Assembly: GCF_000243095.1 (NCBI RefSeq)
Contig: NZ_AHJE01000017.1
Location: forward strand, 1 to 64,000
Length of the DNA stretch: 64,000 nucleotides
DNA from: Cupriavidus basilensis OR16
Lineage (GTDB): Bacteria; Pseudomonadota; Gammaproteobacteria; Burkholderiales; Burkholderiaceae
Reading direction: 5' to 3'
Each line of letters opens with the position of its first letter. Positions within the stretch are counted from its first letter, which is position 1. Made by a program: the position numbers and the translations under genes. Shown here piece by piece: positions 36,509-45,619 of the stretch. The notes under the pieces were generated by a model. The model saw only the letters and a list, made by a program, of their open reading frames with translations. It was not told the DNA's origin and did no database searches.

Positions 36509-38296
36509 ATGAACACCAACCTCAAGAACCGAATCTTCCTGCTGGCCTTCGCGGTAGTGTTGGCGCTGCTGCCCGTGCTGCCCACGCCGGAATTCTGGAT
36601 CACGCTGGGCAACTATATCGGCCTGTACAGCATCGTCGCCATCGGCCTGGTCCTGCTCACCGGCGTGGGCGGCATGACCTCATTCGGCCAGGCCGCGTTT
36701 GTTGGCCTCGGCGCCTACAGCACGGCCTATCTCACCACGCAGTTCGGGCTGTCGCCGTGGCTCGGCCTGCTGGTCGGGCTGGTGATCACGATGGCCTCGG
36801 CCTATGTGATCGGCCTGATCACCATGCGCATGTCGGGCCACTACCTGCCGCTGGCCACCATCGCCTGGGGCCTGTCGCTGTTCTTCCTGTTTGGCAACCT
36901 GGAATTCCTCGGCAAGTACGACGGCCTCAACGGGATTCCCGTGCTGCACGTGGTTGGCATCGAGCTTGCCTCCGGCCGCTCGATGTTCTACCTGATCTGG
37001 GCCGTGGTGCTGGTGTCGGTGATCGCCATGCAGAACCTGCTCAACTCGCGCCCGGGCCGCGCCATTCGCGCGTTGAAGGGCGGTGGCACCATGGCCGAGG
37101 CGATGGGCGTGAACACCGCATGGATGAAGGTGGTGATCTTTGTGGTGGCGGCGATGCTGGCCTGCATCTCGGGCTTCCTCTACGCGCATCTGCAGCGCGC
37201 GGTGAACCCCACGCCGTTCGGGCTGAACTACGGCATCGAGTACCTGTTCATGGCGGTGGTGGGCGGCGTTGGCCACGTGTGGGGCGCGGTGCTTGGCGCC
37301 GGTATCCTGACCATCCTGAAGGACGTGCTGCAGGGCGTGCTGCCCAAGTTGCTGGGCGCCAACGGCAACTTCGAAACCATCGTCTTCGGTGTGCTGATGG
37401 TGCTGCTGCTGCAATACGCGCGCGATGGCATCTGGCCCTTCATCAAGAAGCTGTTCCCGAGCGGCCCGCCGGTGGTGGCGCCGGCGCAAGCGCCTGCGCT
37501 GGCGCTGCGCGCCAAGCCGCAGGCCGGCGAGCTGATCCTCGATGTGAAGGCGGCACGCAAGGAGTTCGGCGGGCTGGTGGCGGTCAACGATGTGAGCTTC
37601 CAGGTACGGGCCGGCGAGATCATCGGGCTGATCGGCCCCAACGGCGCGGGCAAGTCCACCACCTTCAACCTCGTCACCGGCGTGCTGCCCGCCACGCGCG
37701 GCGAGGTGCTGTATCGCGGCGAGCAGATCTCCGGGCTGCCATCGCGCGAGATCGTCAAGCGCGGCATCGGCCGTACCTTCCAGCACGTGCATCTGCTGCC
37801 CACGATGACGGTGCTGGAGAACGTGGCGATCGGCGCGCACCTGCGCGGCGACTTCGCGCCGCAGGGCGGTGTGACAGCGGCCATCCTGCGGATGAACAAG
37901 AATGAGGAGGCAAAGCTGCTGCACGAAGCCGCGCGCCAGCTCGAGCGCGTGGGCCTGGCCGACTGCATGTACATGGAAGCCGGCAGCCTCGCGCTCGGCC
38001 AGCAACGCATCCTGGAGATCGCGCGCGCGCTGTGCTGCGATCCCGCGCTGCTGTTGCTCGACGAGCCGGCCGCAGGGCTGCGCTACAAGGAAAAGCAGGC
38101 GTTGGCCGAGTTGCTGAAGAAGCTCAAGGGCGAGGGCATGAGCGTGCTGCTGGTCGAGCACGACATGGACTTCGTGATGAACCTGACGGACCGGCTGGTG
38201 GTGATGGAGTTTGGTACGCGCATCGCGGAGGGCGTGCCCGAGGACGTGCAGAAGAACCCGGCGGTGCTTGAGGCCTACCTCGGCGGCGTGGAGTAA
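36509..38296 (+). CDS. Fused Liv permease-ATPase (LivM-LivG)
   Basis: A 595-residue fusion. Residues 1 to about 320 are a LivM permease with ten or so hydrophobic segments and the loop NSRPGRAIRALKGGGTMAEA. A short Pro/Ala linker (APAQAPALALRAKPQ) joins a complete LivG ATPase: GPNGAGKST, a LALGQQRILEIARALCCDP signature, LLLLDEPAAGL and VEHDMDFV. Both halves are complete and the linker is natural-looking, so this is a genuine domain fusion as known in some Burkholderiales, unlike the truncated joins elsewhere in the window. The start is ATG 36509. Confidence 0.85.
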   Translation: MNTNLKNRIFLLAFAVVLALLPVLPTPEFWITLGNYIGLYSIVAIGLVLLTGVGGMTSFGQAAFVGLGAYSTAYLTTQFGLSPWLGLLVGLVITMASAYVIGLITMRMSGHYLPLATIAWGLSLFFLFGNLEFLGKYDGLNGIPVLHVVGIELASGRSMFYLIWAVVLVSVIAMQNLLNSRPGRAIRALKGGGTMAEAMGVNTAWMKVVIFVVAAMLACISGFLYAHLQRAVNPTPFGLNYGIEYLFMAVVGGVGHVWGAVLGAGILTILKDVLQGVLPKLLGANGNFETIVFGVLMVLLLQYARDGIWPFIKKLFPSGPPVVAPAQAPALALRAKPQAGELILDVKAARKEFGGLVAVNDVSFQVRAGEIIGLIGPNGAGKSTTFNLVTGVLPATRGEVLYRGEQISGLPSREIVKRGIGRTFQHVHLLPTMTVLENVAIGAHLRGDFAPQGGVTAAILRMNKNEEAKLLHEAARQLERVGLADCMYMEAGSLALGQQRILEIARALCCDPALLLLDEPAAGLRYKEKQALAELLKKLKGEGMSVLLVEHDMDFVMNLTDRLVVMEFGTRIAEGVPEDVQKNPAVLEAYLGGVE

Positions 38297-38314
38297 GGAA
38301 ACAAGGAAACGACA

Positions 38315-39058
38315 ATGAGCCTGATCCTGGAAGTAAAGGACCTCCACGTGCGCTACGGCAAGGTCGAAGCCGTGCACGGCGCCAACCTGAAAGTCGAGGC
38401 GGGAAAGATCGTCACGGTGATCGGCCCCAATGGCGCGGGCAAGTCCACCATGCTCAACGCCATCATGGGCGCGTTGCCGGTGAGCGGTTCGTCCAGCGGC
38501 GCGGTGACCTACCTCGGCCACGACCTCGCCGGCCTGCCGGTGGAAGGGCGCGTGGCGCGTGGCATGTGCCTGGTGCCGGAGAAGCGCGAACTGTTCAGCT
38601 CGATGAGCGTGGCGGACAACCTGGTGCTCGGCGCCTATCGGCGCAAGCGCGCGGGCGAGAAGCACTTCCTCGACCAGATGGAAGTCGTCTACAGCCTCTT
38701 CCCGCGCTTGAAGGAGCGCGCGAAGCAAGATGCCGGCACGCTGTCCGGCGGCGAACGCCAGATGCTGGCGGTCGGCCGCGCGCTGATGGCCAAGCCGCAG
38801 CTGCTGATGCTGGACGAGCCGAGCCTGGGGCTGGCACCGCTGATCGTGAAGGAGATCTTCCACATCATCAATGACCTGCGCAAGACGGGGGTGGCGACGC
38901 TGCTGATCGAGCAGAACGCGCGGGCGGCGCTGCAGGTGGCTGACTACGGTTACGTGATCGAGACGGGGGATATGGCGATGGAGGGGCCGGCTGCCGAACT
39001 GGCGGCTAACCCGAAGGTGATCGAGACGTATCTGGGGCTGGCGAAGAAGGCGGCATGA
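38315..39058 (+). CDS. Liv-type ABC importer ATPase (LivF-like)
   Basis: A 247-residue ATPase with normal motifs: GPNGAGKST, LSGGERQMLAVGRALMAKP, LLMLDEPSLGLAP and the switch region IEQNARA. It follows the fusion gene by 18 bp and completes the second importer. Confidence 0.85.
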   Translation: MSLILEVKDLHVRYGKVEAVHGANLKVEAGKIVTVIGPNGAGKSTMLNAIMGALPVSGSSSGAVTYLGHDLAGLPVEGRVARGMCLVPEKRELFSSMSVADNLVLGAYRRKRAGEKHFLDQMEVVYSLFPRLKERAKQDAGTLSGGERQMLAVGRALMAKPQLLMLDEPSLGLAPLIVKEIFHIINDLRKTGVATLLIEQNARAALQVADYGYVIETGDMAMEGPAAELAANPKVIETYLGLAKKAA

Positions 39059-39105
39059 CCTTGCGATTGTCGCGCGTCCGTTAAGTTTTGTTCGTGTGAT
39101 GAATG

Positions 39106-39132
39106 ATGGCTCGCATTTACGGGCCATTTTTA
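39106..39132 (+). terminator. Intrinsic terminator of the second Liv operon
   Basis: ATGGCTCG (39106-39113) pairs with CGGGCCAT (39120-39127) with one G-T pair, loop CATTTA, then five T. It lies 47 bp after the ATPase stop. Confidence 0.75.
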
Positions 39133-39398
39133 TTTGTCTGGTCGATGTGGGCGGGCTCACCGGATCACGCCGGGTATGCTGGGTCCCGTAGTCAGGTCAG
39201 TCAGATCAAAGCAGCATGGCAGGCGCATTGGCCGCCGCAAGTGCCTTGGCCGCGGTTTGAGAGGGAAGCGGACTTGGAAATTCGCCTAATGAATTTATGC
39301 TTGCGAGAATGCGAGTTTTATATCCATTTGGTAGATTTATCTGCTGAGGCCCGGTAGAAATATTCTCGTGACCGCTTATTGTCGATCACGAATATCTA
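39133..39398. other. Convergent intergenic region
   Basis: 266 bp (340 bp counting the terminator side) between the ATPase and the LysR gene, which ends here. An 84-codon open frame crosses it but includes the terminator and shows no family resemblance. The right part is AT-rich. Confidence 0.5.
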
Positions 39399-40346
39399 TT
39401 AGTATTCATCCTGTAAATTATCCCGGCCAGCCTCCGCCACGTCGGGATCCTCCGCAACCGTCGCCAGCAACCACGCCCGAAACTGTGCAAATGCCGGATG
39501 GTCCCGCCGCTCACGCGGGGCGCACAGGAAGTAGCCCCGTGTCAGCCGGATCGGCAGATCGAACGGCGCCACGACGCGCCCCGCGGCGATTTCATCCCGT
39601 ACCAGGCAGCGCTGCAGCACTGCCACGCCCATATCGGCCTTGACCGCCTGCACCAGGATCGAGACTTGGTCGAAGCCCTTTGAGAGCGTTGGCGCAGCAC
39701 TGGGTACGCCAGCGGCCCACAGCCAGTGCTGCCAGTTTGCCGGCGCGGTGGTGTGGTAGAGCAGGGTCTCTTCGAGCAGTTCGGCGGGTTCCGACCACCG
39801 TCCTGCCTCATGGCGCGCGCGGGCGCGGTCCGGGTGGCAGATGGGTACCATCTCTCTGCCGATCACGTAGTCGCATTGCAGGCCGGGCCAGCGGTCCGTG
39901 GTGCCAGCCAGGATGGCGGCATCCGGCGCCGGGCCGGAGAAGTCCTCGTCGCGCCGGTAAGGCACGAAGTCCAGGCGGACCTCGGGATAGCGGCGATGGA
40001 AATCCGGCAGCCTGGGCACCAGCCATACGCTGGCCAGCGTGGGCACGGCCGACAGGGTCAGGTGATGCTGGCGGTCGCGGGTGAGGAGGGCGGCGCTGGC
40101 GTTCTCGATGGCCGCCAGCGGGCCGGCTACCGAGTCGAGCAGCTGGCGCCCAGCGTCCGTCAGGGTCAGGCGATGCGCATTGCGCTGGAGCAGAGACAGC
40201 CCGAAATGCGATTCCAGCCGCGCGATGGCACGGCTGATTGCGCCCTGCGTGACGCAAAGATGCTCGGCCGCACGCGTGAAACTGCCCAGCCGCGCGGCGG
40301 CGGCAAAGGCATGCAGTTCGGACATGGAGGGCGAGCGTAGCCGCAT
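39399..40346 (-). CDS. LysR-family regulator (GcvA-like)
   Basis: A 315-residue regulator; start ATG 40346 or 40325. The winged helix is LGSFTRAAEHLCVTQGAISR with AIARLESHFGLSLLQR. The effector domain begins LTLSAVPTLASVWLVPRLPD, a pattern of the GcvA-like subgroup. It is divergent from the Bug gene at 40475, with 128 bp between, and probably controls it. Confidence 0.85.
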   Translation of the reverse strand: MRLRSPSMSELHAFAAAARLGSFTRAAEHLCVTQGAISRAIARLESHFGLSLLQRNAHRLTLTDAGRQLLDSVAGPLAAIENASAALLTRDRQHHLTLSAVPTLASVWLVPRLPDFHRRYPEVRLDFVPYRRDEDFSGPAPDAAILAGTTDRWPGLQCDYVIGREMVPICHPDRARARHEAGRWSEPAELLEETLLYHTTAPANWQHWLWAAGVPSAAPTLSKGFDQVSILVQAVKADMGVAVLQRCLVRDEIAAGRVVAPFDLPIRLTRGYFLCAPRERRDHPAFAQFRAWLLATVAEDPDVAEAGRDNLQDEY

Positions 40347-40474
40347 GAGGTGGGGGAGGGCTGGGCCGAGAATGAGCTTTGGTAATGTAACCGTGCAATA
40401 TAGTCGTTTGTGCGCACTCGGTAAACTCCCGACACTTGGCGAGCCAACCCGTATAAATCCAAGGAGAAGTCCGC

Positions 40475-41470
40475 ATGATCCGAGTCCAACTGCCGCGCCG
40501 GCATTTTGTCCTGTCTTGCCTGGCGGCATGCGCCAGCCTCAGTGCCGCCGGCGGTGCGCAAGCGCAGGCCAACTATCCGAACAAGCCGATTCGGCTGATC
40601 GTGCCGTTCGCTGCGGGCGGCTCTACCGACCTGTCGGCACGCCTGGTCGCGGAGTTCGGCGGGCGTGAGCTGGGCCAGTCGATCGTGGTGGAGAACAAGG
40701 GGGGCGCCGGTGGCTCGCTGGGCATGGAGCAGGTCGCCCGCGCGGCACCGGACGGCTATACCATCGGCATGGCGACGGTCAGCACGCACGGCTCCAACCC
40801 GGCTGTGTACCCCAAGCTGAACTACGACCCGATCAAGGATTTCGCGCCGATCACCAATGTGGTCGCCATCCCTAGCGTGTTCGCGGTGCACCCCAGCGTG
40901 CCGGCAAAGACCATGCAGGAGTTCGTCGCCCTGGTCCGTGCCAACCCCGGCAAGTACAGTTTTGCCTCTCCCGGCGCTGGCTCGCTCGGCCATGTGAACA
41001 TCGAGAACTTCATGATGCTGGCCAAGATCGACATGCTGCATGTGCCGTACAAGGGCGCTGGCCTGGCGCTCAACGATGCGGTGGCGGGGCAGGTCAATGC
41101 CATCACCGACAACCTGTCGTCCACGCTGCCCCACGTGAAATCGGGCCGGCTGCGGGCATTGGCTGTGCTCGGCGCCACCCGCTCGCCGCTGCTGCCCAAC
41201 GTGCCGACGTACGCCGAACTGGGTTACAAGGAGATGGGCGATGGCGGTTGGTTCGGCATCGTCGCACCGGCCGGCACGCCGCCGGCCATCGTCGCCAAGC
41301 TCAACGGTGCCATCCACAAGGCGATGCTGAACCCCGAGTTCAAGCGCAAGGTGGAGGAGTCGGGCGGCACGCTGGTGCCGACCACGCCGGACGGCTTCAA
41401 GGTGCAGATCCAGCAGGCGATGGCGCGCTATGCCCGCGTGGCCAAGGCCGCCAACATCAAGCTGGACTGA
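40475..41470 (+). CDS. Tripartite tricarboxylate-type binding protein (Bug family)
   Basis: A 331-residue periplasmic protein. The N-terminal signal has an RR pair and hydrophobic core with AQA before NYPNKPIRLIVPFAAGGSTD, the typical Bug start. SFASPGAGSLGHVNIENFM and LLPNVPTYAELGYKEM are ligand-pocket segments. No TctA/TctB membrane genes are nearby, common for the many orphan Bug proteins of these bacteria. AAGGAGAAG lies upstream of the start. The ligand is unknown. Confidence 0.85.
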   Translation: MIRVQLPRRHFVLSCLAACASLSAAGGAQAQANYPNKPIRLIVPFAAGGSTDLSARLVAEFGGRELGQSIVVENKGGAGGSLGMEQVARAAPDGYTIGMATVSTHGSNPAVYPKLNYDPIKDFAPITNVVAIPSVFAVHPSVPAKTMQEFVALVRANPGKYSFASPGAGSLGHVNIENFMMLAKIDMLHVPYKGAGLALNDAVAGQVNAITDNLSSTLPHVKSGRLRALAVLGATRSPLLPNVPTYAELGYKEMGDGGWFGIVAPAGTPPAIVAKLNGAIHKAMLNPEFKRKVEESGGTLVPTTPDGFKVQIQQAMARYARVAKAANIKLD

Positions 41471-41475
41471 CGGCA

Positions 41476-42336
41476 ATGAGTGACAACTTCGAGCCCTTTG
41501 TCCGCTTCGAGCCGCAGGCGCAGTCGCTGCCGCTGGTTTGCGATTCGCCGCATAGCGGCACGCACTACCCGCAGGATTTCCGGGCAGCCATCCCCATCCA
41601 GCGGCTGCGTGCCGGCGAGGACACGCATATCGATGCGTTGTGGGAATCCGTGCCGCGTGTGGGCGGCACGCTGATCGCTGCAAATTTCCCGCGGGTCTAT
41701 ATCGACCCCAACCGCACCCTCGACGATCTGGACCCTGAGCTGCTGGACGGCACGTGGCCGGAGCCGCTGGCGCCAGGCGAGAAGACCCGGCTTGGCTATG
41801 GGCTGATCTGGCGCCGTATGGATGCGGCCACCCCGATCTACGACCGCAAGCTCTCGCTGCAAGAGGTACGCAACCGGATCGATCGCTATTACCGACCCTA
41901 CCATCAGACGCTCTCGGGAGCAGTGGAGGACACCTATCTGCGCTTCGGTTCGGTCTGGCATCTGAACCTGCATTCGATGCCGAACAACGCCTACGAGCGG
42001 CTCAAGATTCAGAGTCCGCATCCACTGGCGGACTTTGTATTGGGCGACCGCGATGGCACCACCTGCGAGCCGGGCTTTGTCGGCCTGGTGGCGTCGGAGC
42101 TGCGGGCGTTGGGCTATTCGGTGGCGCGCAATGATCCGTATAAGGGCGTGCAACTGATCGCGCAGATTGGCCGGCCGGCTGAACGGCGCAACAGCTTGCA
42201 GATCGAGATTCGCCGGCCCCTGTATATGGACGAAGTAACGCGTGAACGTAACGCCGGCTTTGACGAGCTCCGGGCCAATCTTGGTCGGCTCGTCGAGCGT
42301 ATCGGCGCTTATCTGCGTGAGCAGCGCAAGCCGTAA
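41476..42336 (+). CDS. N-formylglutamate amidohydrolase family protein
   Basis: 286 residues. LVCDSPHSGTHYPQDF, EDTHIDALWESVP with Glu and His, and WHLNLHSMPN supply the metal-binding residues of the family; IDPNRTLDDLD is also conserved. The start ATG 41476 is 5 bp after the Bug stop, so the two are co-transcribed. The family removes formyl groups from N-formylglutamate or related amides. The pair may import and deformylate an N-formyl or N-acyl compound. Confidence 0.8.
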   Translation: MSDNFEPFVRFEPQAQSLPLVCDSPHSGTHYPQDFRAAIPIQRLRAGEDTHIDALWESVPRVGGTLIAANFPRVYIDPNRTLDDLDPELLDGTWPEPLAPGEKTRLGYGLIWRRMDAATPIYDRKLSLQEVRNRIDRYYRPYHQTLSGAVEDTYLRFGSVWHLNLHSMPNNAYERLKIQSPHPLADFVLGDRDGTTCEPGFVGLVASELRALGYSVARNDPYKGVQLIAQIGRPAERRNSLQIEIRRPLYMDEVTRERNAGFDELRANLGRLVERIGAYLREQRKP

Positions 42337-42368
42337 GTACCGCAGCCTCTGCGGAGCACAGAAGAAAG

Positions 42369-42394
42369 CCGGGCCAGCGTGCCCGGTTTTTTTT
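42369..42394 (+). terminator. Intrinsic terminator
   Basis: CCGGGC (42369-42374) pairs with GCCCGG (42381-42386), followed by eight T. The last T is also the first base of a parS site. Confidence 0.85.
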
Positions 42395-42409
42395 GTTTCA
42401 CGTGGAACA
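42394..42409. other. parS site 1
   Basis: TGTTTCACGTGGAACA, one base from a perfect palindrome and matching the parS consensus TGTTYCACGTGRAACA. It is the centromere-like site for ParB, encoded 3.2 kb downstream. Confidence 0.9.
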
Positions 42410-42431
42410 CACCCAGGTTATTCATGCAGCA

Positions 42432-42447
42432 TGTTTCACGTGAAACA
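42432..42447. other. parS site 2
   Basis: TGTTTCACGTGAAACA, a perfect 16-bp palindrome. It sits inside a longer perfect palindrome of 28 bp at 42426-42453. It lies 22 bp from site 1. Confidence 0.93.
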
Positions 42448-42519
42448 TGCTGCGGCGCAGGGAAGCTCTGGAGATTGCCGTTATAATTCGGCATCCCGAT
42501 TTATTCCCGCTAGCGTGGC

Positions 42520-44415
42520 CACGCCGGCACCGAAGCTGCACTCGCTGCGGCGCGTATGGGTTGCCAGACCCTGCTGCTGAGCCACAACATCGAGACCCTT
42601 GGTCAGATGAGCTGCAATCCGTCCATCGGCGGCATTGGCAAGGGCCATCTCGTCAAGGAGGTGGATGCAATGGGCGGCGCCATGGCGGCAGCCACGGATG
42701 AGTCGGGCATCCAGTTCCGCATCCTGAATTCCAGCAAAGGCCCGGCCGTTCGTGCAACCCGCGCCCAGGCGGATCGCGTGCTGTATCGCAAAGCGATTCG
42801 CACCCGGCTGGAGAACCAGCCCAACCTGATGCTGTTCCAGCAGGCCGTGGATGACCTGGTGGTGGAGGGCGACCGCGTGGTCGGCGCCGTCACGCAGGTT
42901 GGCATTACCTTCCGCGCGCGCGCTGTGGTGCTGACCGCAGGAACCTTCCTCGACGGGAAGATCCACGTGGGGCTGGATAACTACACCGGCGGCCGCGCAG
43001 GTGACCCTGCCTCGGTGTCGCTATCGGCGCGCCTGAAGGAGCTCAAGCTGCCGCAGGGCCGGCTGAAGACGGGTACGCCGCCGCGCATCGATGGACGCAC
43101 CATCGACTTCTCCGTGATGGTCGAGCAGCCCGGTGATCTGGATCCGGTACCGGTGTTCTCCTTCATGGGTCGTGCGGAGCAGCACCCGCAACAACTGCCG
43201 TGCTGGATCACGCATACCAATAGCCAGACCCACGACATCATCCGTGGCGGCCTGGATCGCTCGCCGATGTACACCGGGGTGATCGAAGGGGTAGGGCCAC
43301 GGTACTGTCCTAGCATCGAGGACAAGATCCACCGCTTTGCCAGCAAGGACAGCCACCAGATCTTCCTGGAACCGGAAGGGCTGACAACCAACGAGTTCTA
43401 CCCCAACGGTATCTCCACGAGCCTGCCGTTCGATGTGCAGCTTGCCCTGGTGCACTCGATCCGCGGCATGGAGAACGCGCACATCCTGCGTCCCGGCTAC
43501 GCCATTGAGTACGACTACTTCGACCCGCGCGCCCTCAAGGCTTCGCTGGAGTCCAAGGCAATCGGCGGTCTGTTCTTCGCCGGCCAGATCAACGGCACCA
43601 CCGGCTACGAAGAGGCCGCGGCCCAGGGCCTGCTGGCAGGCATCAATGCCGGTTGCTTCGTACGGGAACGGGACGCCTGGACTCCCCGGCGGGACCAGGC
43701 CTATCTTGGGGTTCTGGTCGACGACCTGATCACCCGCGGGGTCTCGGAACCGTACCGAATGTTCACCAGCCGCGCCGAGTTCCGTTTGAGCCTACGCGAA
43801 GATAATGCCGATATGCGACTGACGGAAGCCGGGCGGGAGCTGGGTGTGGTCGATGATGTGCGCTGGGATGCCTTTAATCGGAAGCGCGATGCTGTTTCAC
43901 GTGAAACAGAGCGCTTGAAGGGCACTTGGGTCAATCCGAGCATCTTGCCGGAAGCCGATGCTGTACCGCTGCTGGGCAAAGCGATCGAGCGCGAGTACAA
44001 CCTGGCCGATCTGTTGCGCCGTCCCGCTGTTACCTACGAAGCGCTGATGGCATTGCAAGGTGGCAAGTTCGCTCCCGCCCTGGCACTCGATGCCGACCCG
44101 CTGCTGGTCGGGCAGATTCGCGAACAGATCGAGATCGGCATCAAGTACCACGGCTACATCACCCGCCAGGCTGCCGAAGTGGACAAGCTGGAAGCCAATG
44201 AATCCACCCGCCTGCCGGAAGGCTTCGATTACACCGAAGTACGCGGCCTTGGCATCGAGGTAGGCCAGAAGCTGAATCAGCATCGGCCCGAGACGCTCGG
44301 CCAGGCATCGCGCATTTCCGGCGTGACGCCGGCCGCGATTTCGCTGCTGTTGGTCCATCTGAAAAAGAAGGGCATGGGGCGTACCAAATCCGACTCCAGC
44401 CAAGAGGCCGCCTGA
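42520..44415 (+). pseudogene. mnmG: tRNA uridine-5-carboxymethylaminomethyl modification enzyme MnmG (GidA), 5' end missing
   Basis: MnmG with MnmE modifies U34 of certain tRNAs. The frame is recognisable from [20 protein letters not shown] (about 42520) to the stop at 44415, including [25 protein letters not shown] and [11 protein letters not shown]. The start codon and the first 15 or so residues containing the FAD GGG motif are absent; an in-frame TAG lies just upstream. The first ATG left is at 42556, which would give a 619-residue protein without the FAD loop. A deletion of roughly 50 bp at about 42514-42520 is inferred. An essential-type core gene is unlikely to be broken, so misassembly is probable. 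A parS site lies inside it. Confidence 0.85.
43893..43908. other. parS site 3, inside mnmG
   Basis: A perfect TGTTTCACGTGAAACA read in frame as part of the residues AVSRETE of MnmG. ParB sites inside genes are known in other bacteria. Together with sites 1 and 2 it gives three parS sites within 1.5 kb. Confidence 0.92.
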
Positions 44416-45105
44416 GTGAGGAGCCAACGCTACGCGGCCGTGGATGACGCCGACCAGCGCCGTCGCCTGGAGGCCGGCTTGTCCGCCATCGGCCTGGCGG
44501 CCTCCGCAAGCCAGATCGATCAGTTGTTTGCCTACCTGGCACTGCTGCGCAAATGGAACGCCATCTATAACCTGACCGCCATCCGTCATCCCGACGAGAT
44601 GTTGACCCACCACATGCTCGACTCGCTGGCCGCCGTGCCGGCGCTGGCGGAAGCGGCTCGCGCCGCGGCGGTGGAAGAGGGCGGCCGTGGCCGGGTGCTG
44701 GACGTGGGCTCGGGTGGTGGCATGCCTGGCCTGCCGCTGGCCATCACGTGTCCCGACCTGTCGGTGCTGATGGTTGACATCGTGCAAAAGAAAACCGCTT
44801 TCCTGACGCAGTGCCGGGCACAGCTTGGCCTGTCCAACGCCGCTGCCCATTGGGGCCCGGTCGAAAAGCTGGAAGACGGCAACGGGTATGCCGTCATCAC
44901 GTCGCGCGCGTTTGCCGAGCTGACCGATTTCGTATCGCTAGCCGGCCACCTGCTGGCGCCGGGCGGCAAGCTGATTGCCATGAAGGGCGTTTATCCTCAG
45001 CCCGAACTCGATCGCATGGAAGCGGCCGGGTTGATGGCCGAGTGGCAGGTCGAGGCGATACCGCGCCTGACCGTGCCGGAACTGGACGCAGAACGTCACC
45101 TGGTG
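44416..45105 (+). CDS. rsmG: 16S rRNA (guanine-527-N7) methyltransferase RsmG, joined to ParA
   Basis: Starts at GTG 44416 directly after the mnmG stop. Residues 1 to about 230 are RsmG: LRKWNAIYNLTAIRHPDEML, the SAM loop VLDVGSGGGMPGLPLA, and the family's C-terminal ERHLV. Only the last few residues and the stop are missing before the frame runs into ParA sequence. The methyltransferase domain itself is practically complete. Confidence 0.8.
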
Positions 45106-45567
45106 CTGGCCGGTGCTGAAGTGGAACTGGTCGAACTGGACCAGCGCGAGAAACGTCTCAAGAACGCCATCGCCGAGGTCAATGCCCTGCTGACCCTCAA
45201 CGGGCTGTGCGCGGCCCACGGCGTGATCGTGCCGATGCAGTGCGAGTACTTCGCGCTGGAAGGGCTCTCCGATCTCGTCAACACCATCAAGCAGGTTCAC
45301 GCCAACCTCAATCGTGACCTGAAGGTGATCGGCCTGCTCCGTGTGATGTTTGATCCACGTGTTACATTGCAGCAACAGGTGTCGGCCCAGCTCGAGTCGC
45401 ATTTTGGCGACAAGGTCTTCAAGACCGTCATCCCGCGCAATGTACGGCTGGCCGAGGCACCGTCCTATGGTGTGCCGGGCGTGGCGTTCGATCCGTCGTC
45501 CAAGGGGGCCAAGGCCTACCTCGATTTCGGCGCCGAGATGATCGCGCGCGTCAAGCAACTCGACTGA
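45106..45567 (+). pseudogene. parA: Chromosome-partition ATPase ParA, both ATP motifs missing
   Basis: In frame with RsmG. About 153 residues of ParA remain, from LAGAEVELVELDQREKRLKN, including NGLCAAHGVIVPMQCEYFAL and the C-terminal AYLDFGAEMIARVKQ. The first 90 or so residues with the deviant Walker A (KGGVGKTT) are missing, and a second gap at about 45180 (IAEV then NALLTLNGL) removes the segment with the DCPP Walker B. Two losses in one short gene beside intact parB point to assembly error. The native gene should be about 258 residues. Confidence 0.8.
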
Positions 45568-45619
45568 GCACCGGGTTGAGAGTCACCGGGTTGAGAATCA
45601 CCGAATACAGGATACCGAG

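Noticed and set aside
36680-39160. 826-codon minus-strand frame opposite the Liv genes
   Set aside because: Antisense shadow; all known motifs are on the plus strand.
39103-39357. 84-codon plus-strand frame after the second Liv operon
   Set aside because: Contains the terminator hairpin and has no homology signal.
42482-42487. TATAAT as the mnmG promoter
   Set aside because: No acceptable -35 box at 16-18 bp, and the region next to it is probably misassembled.
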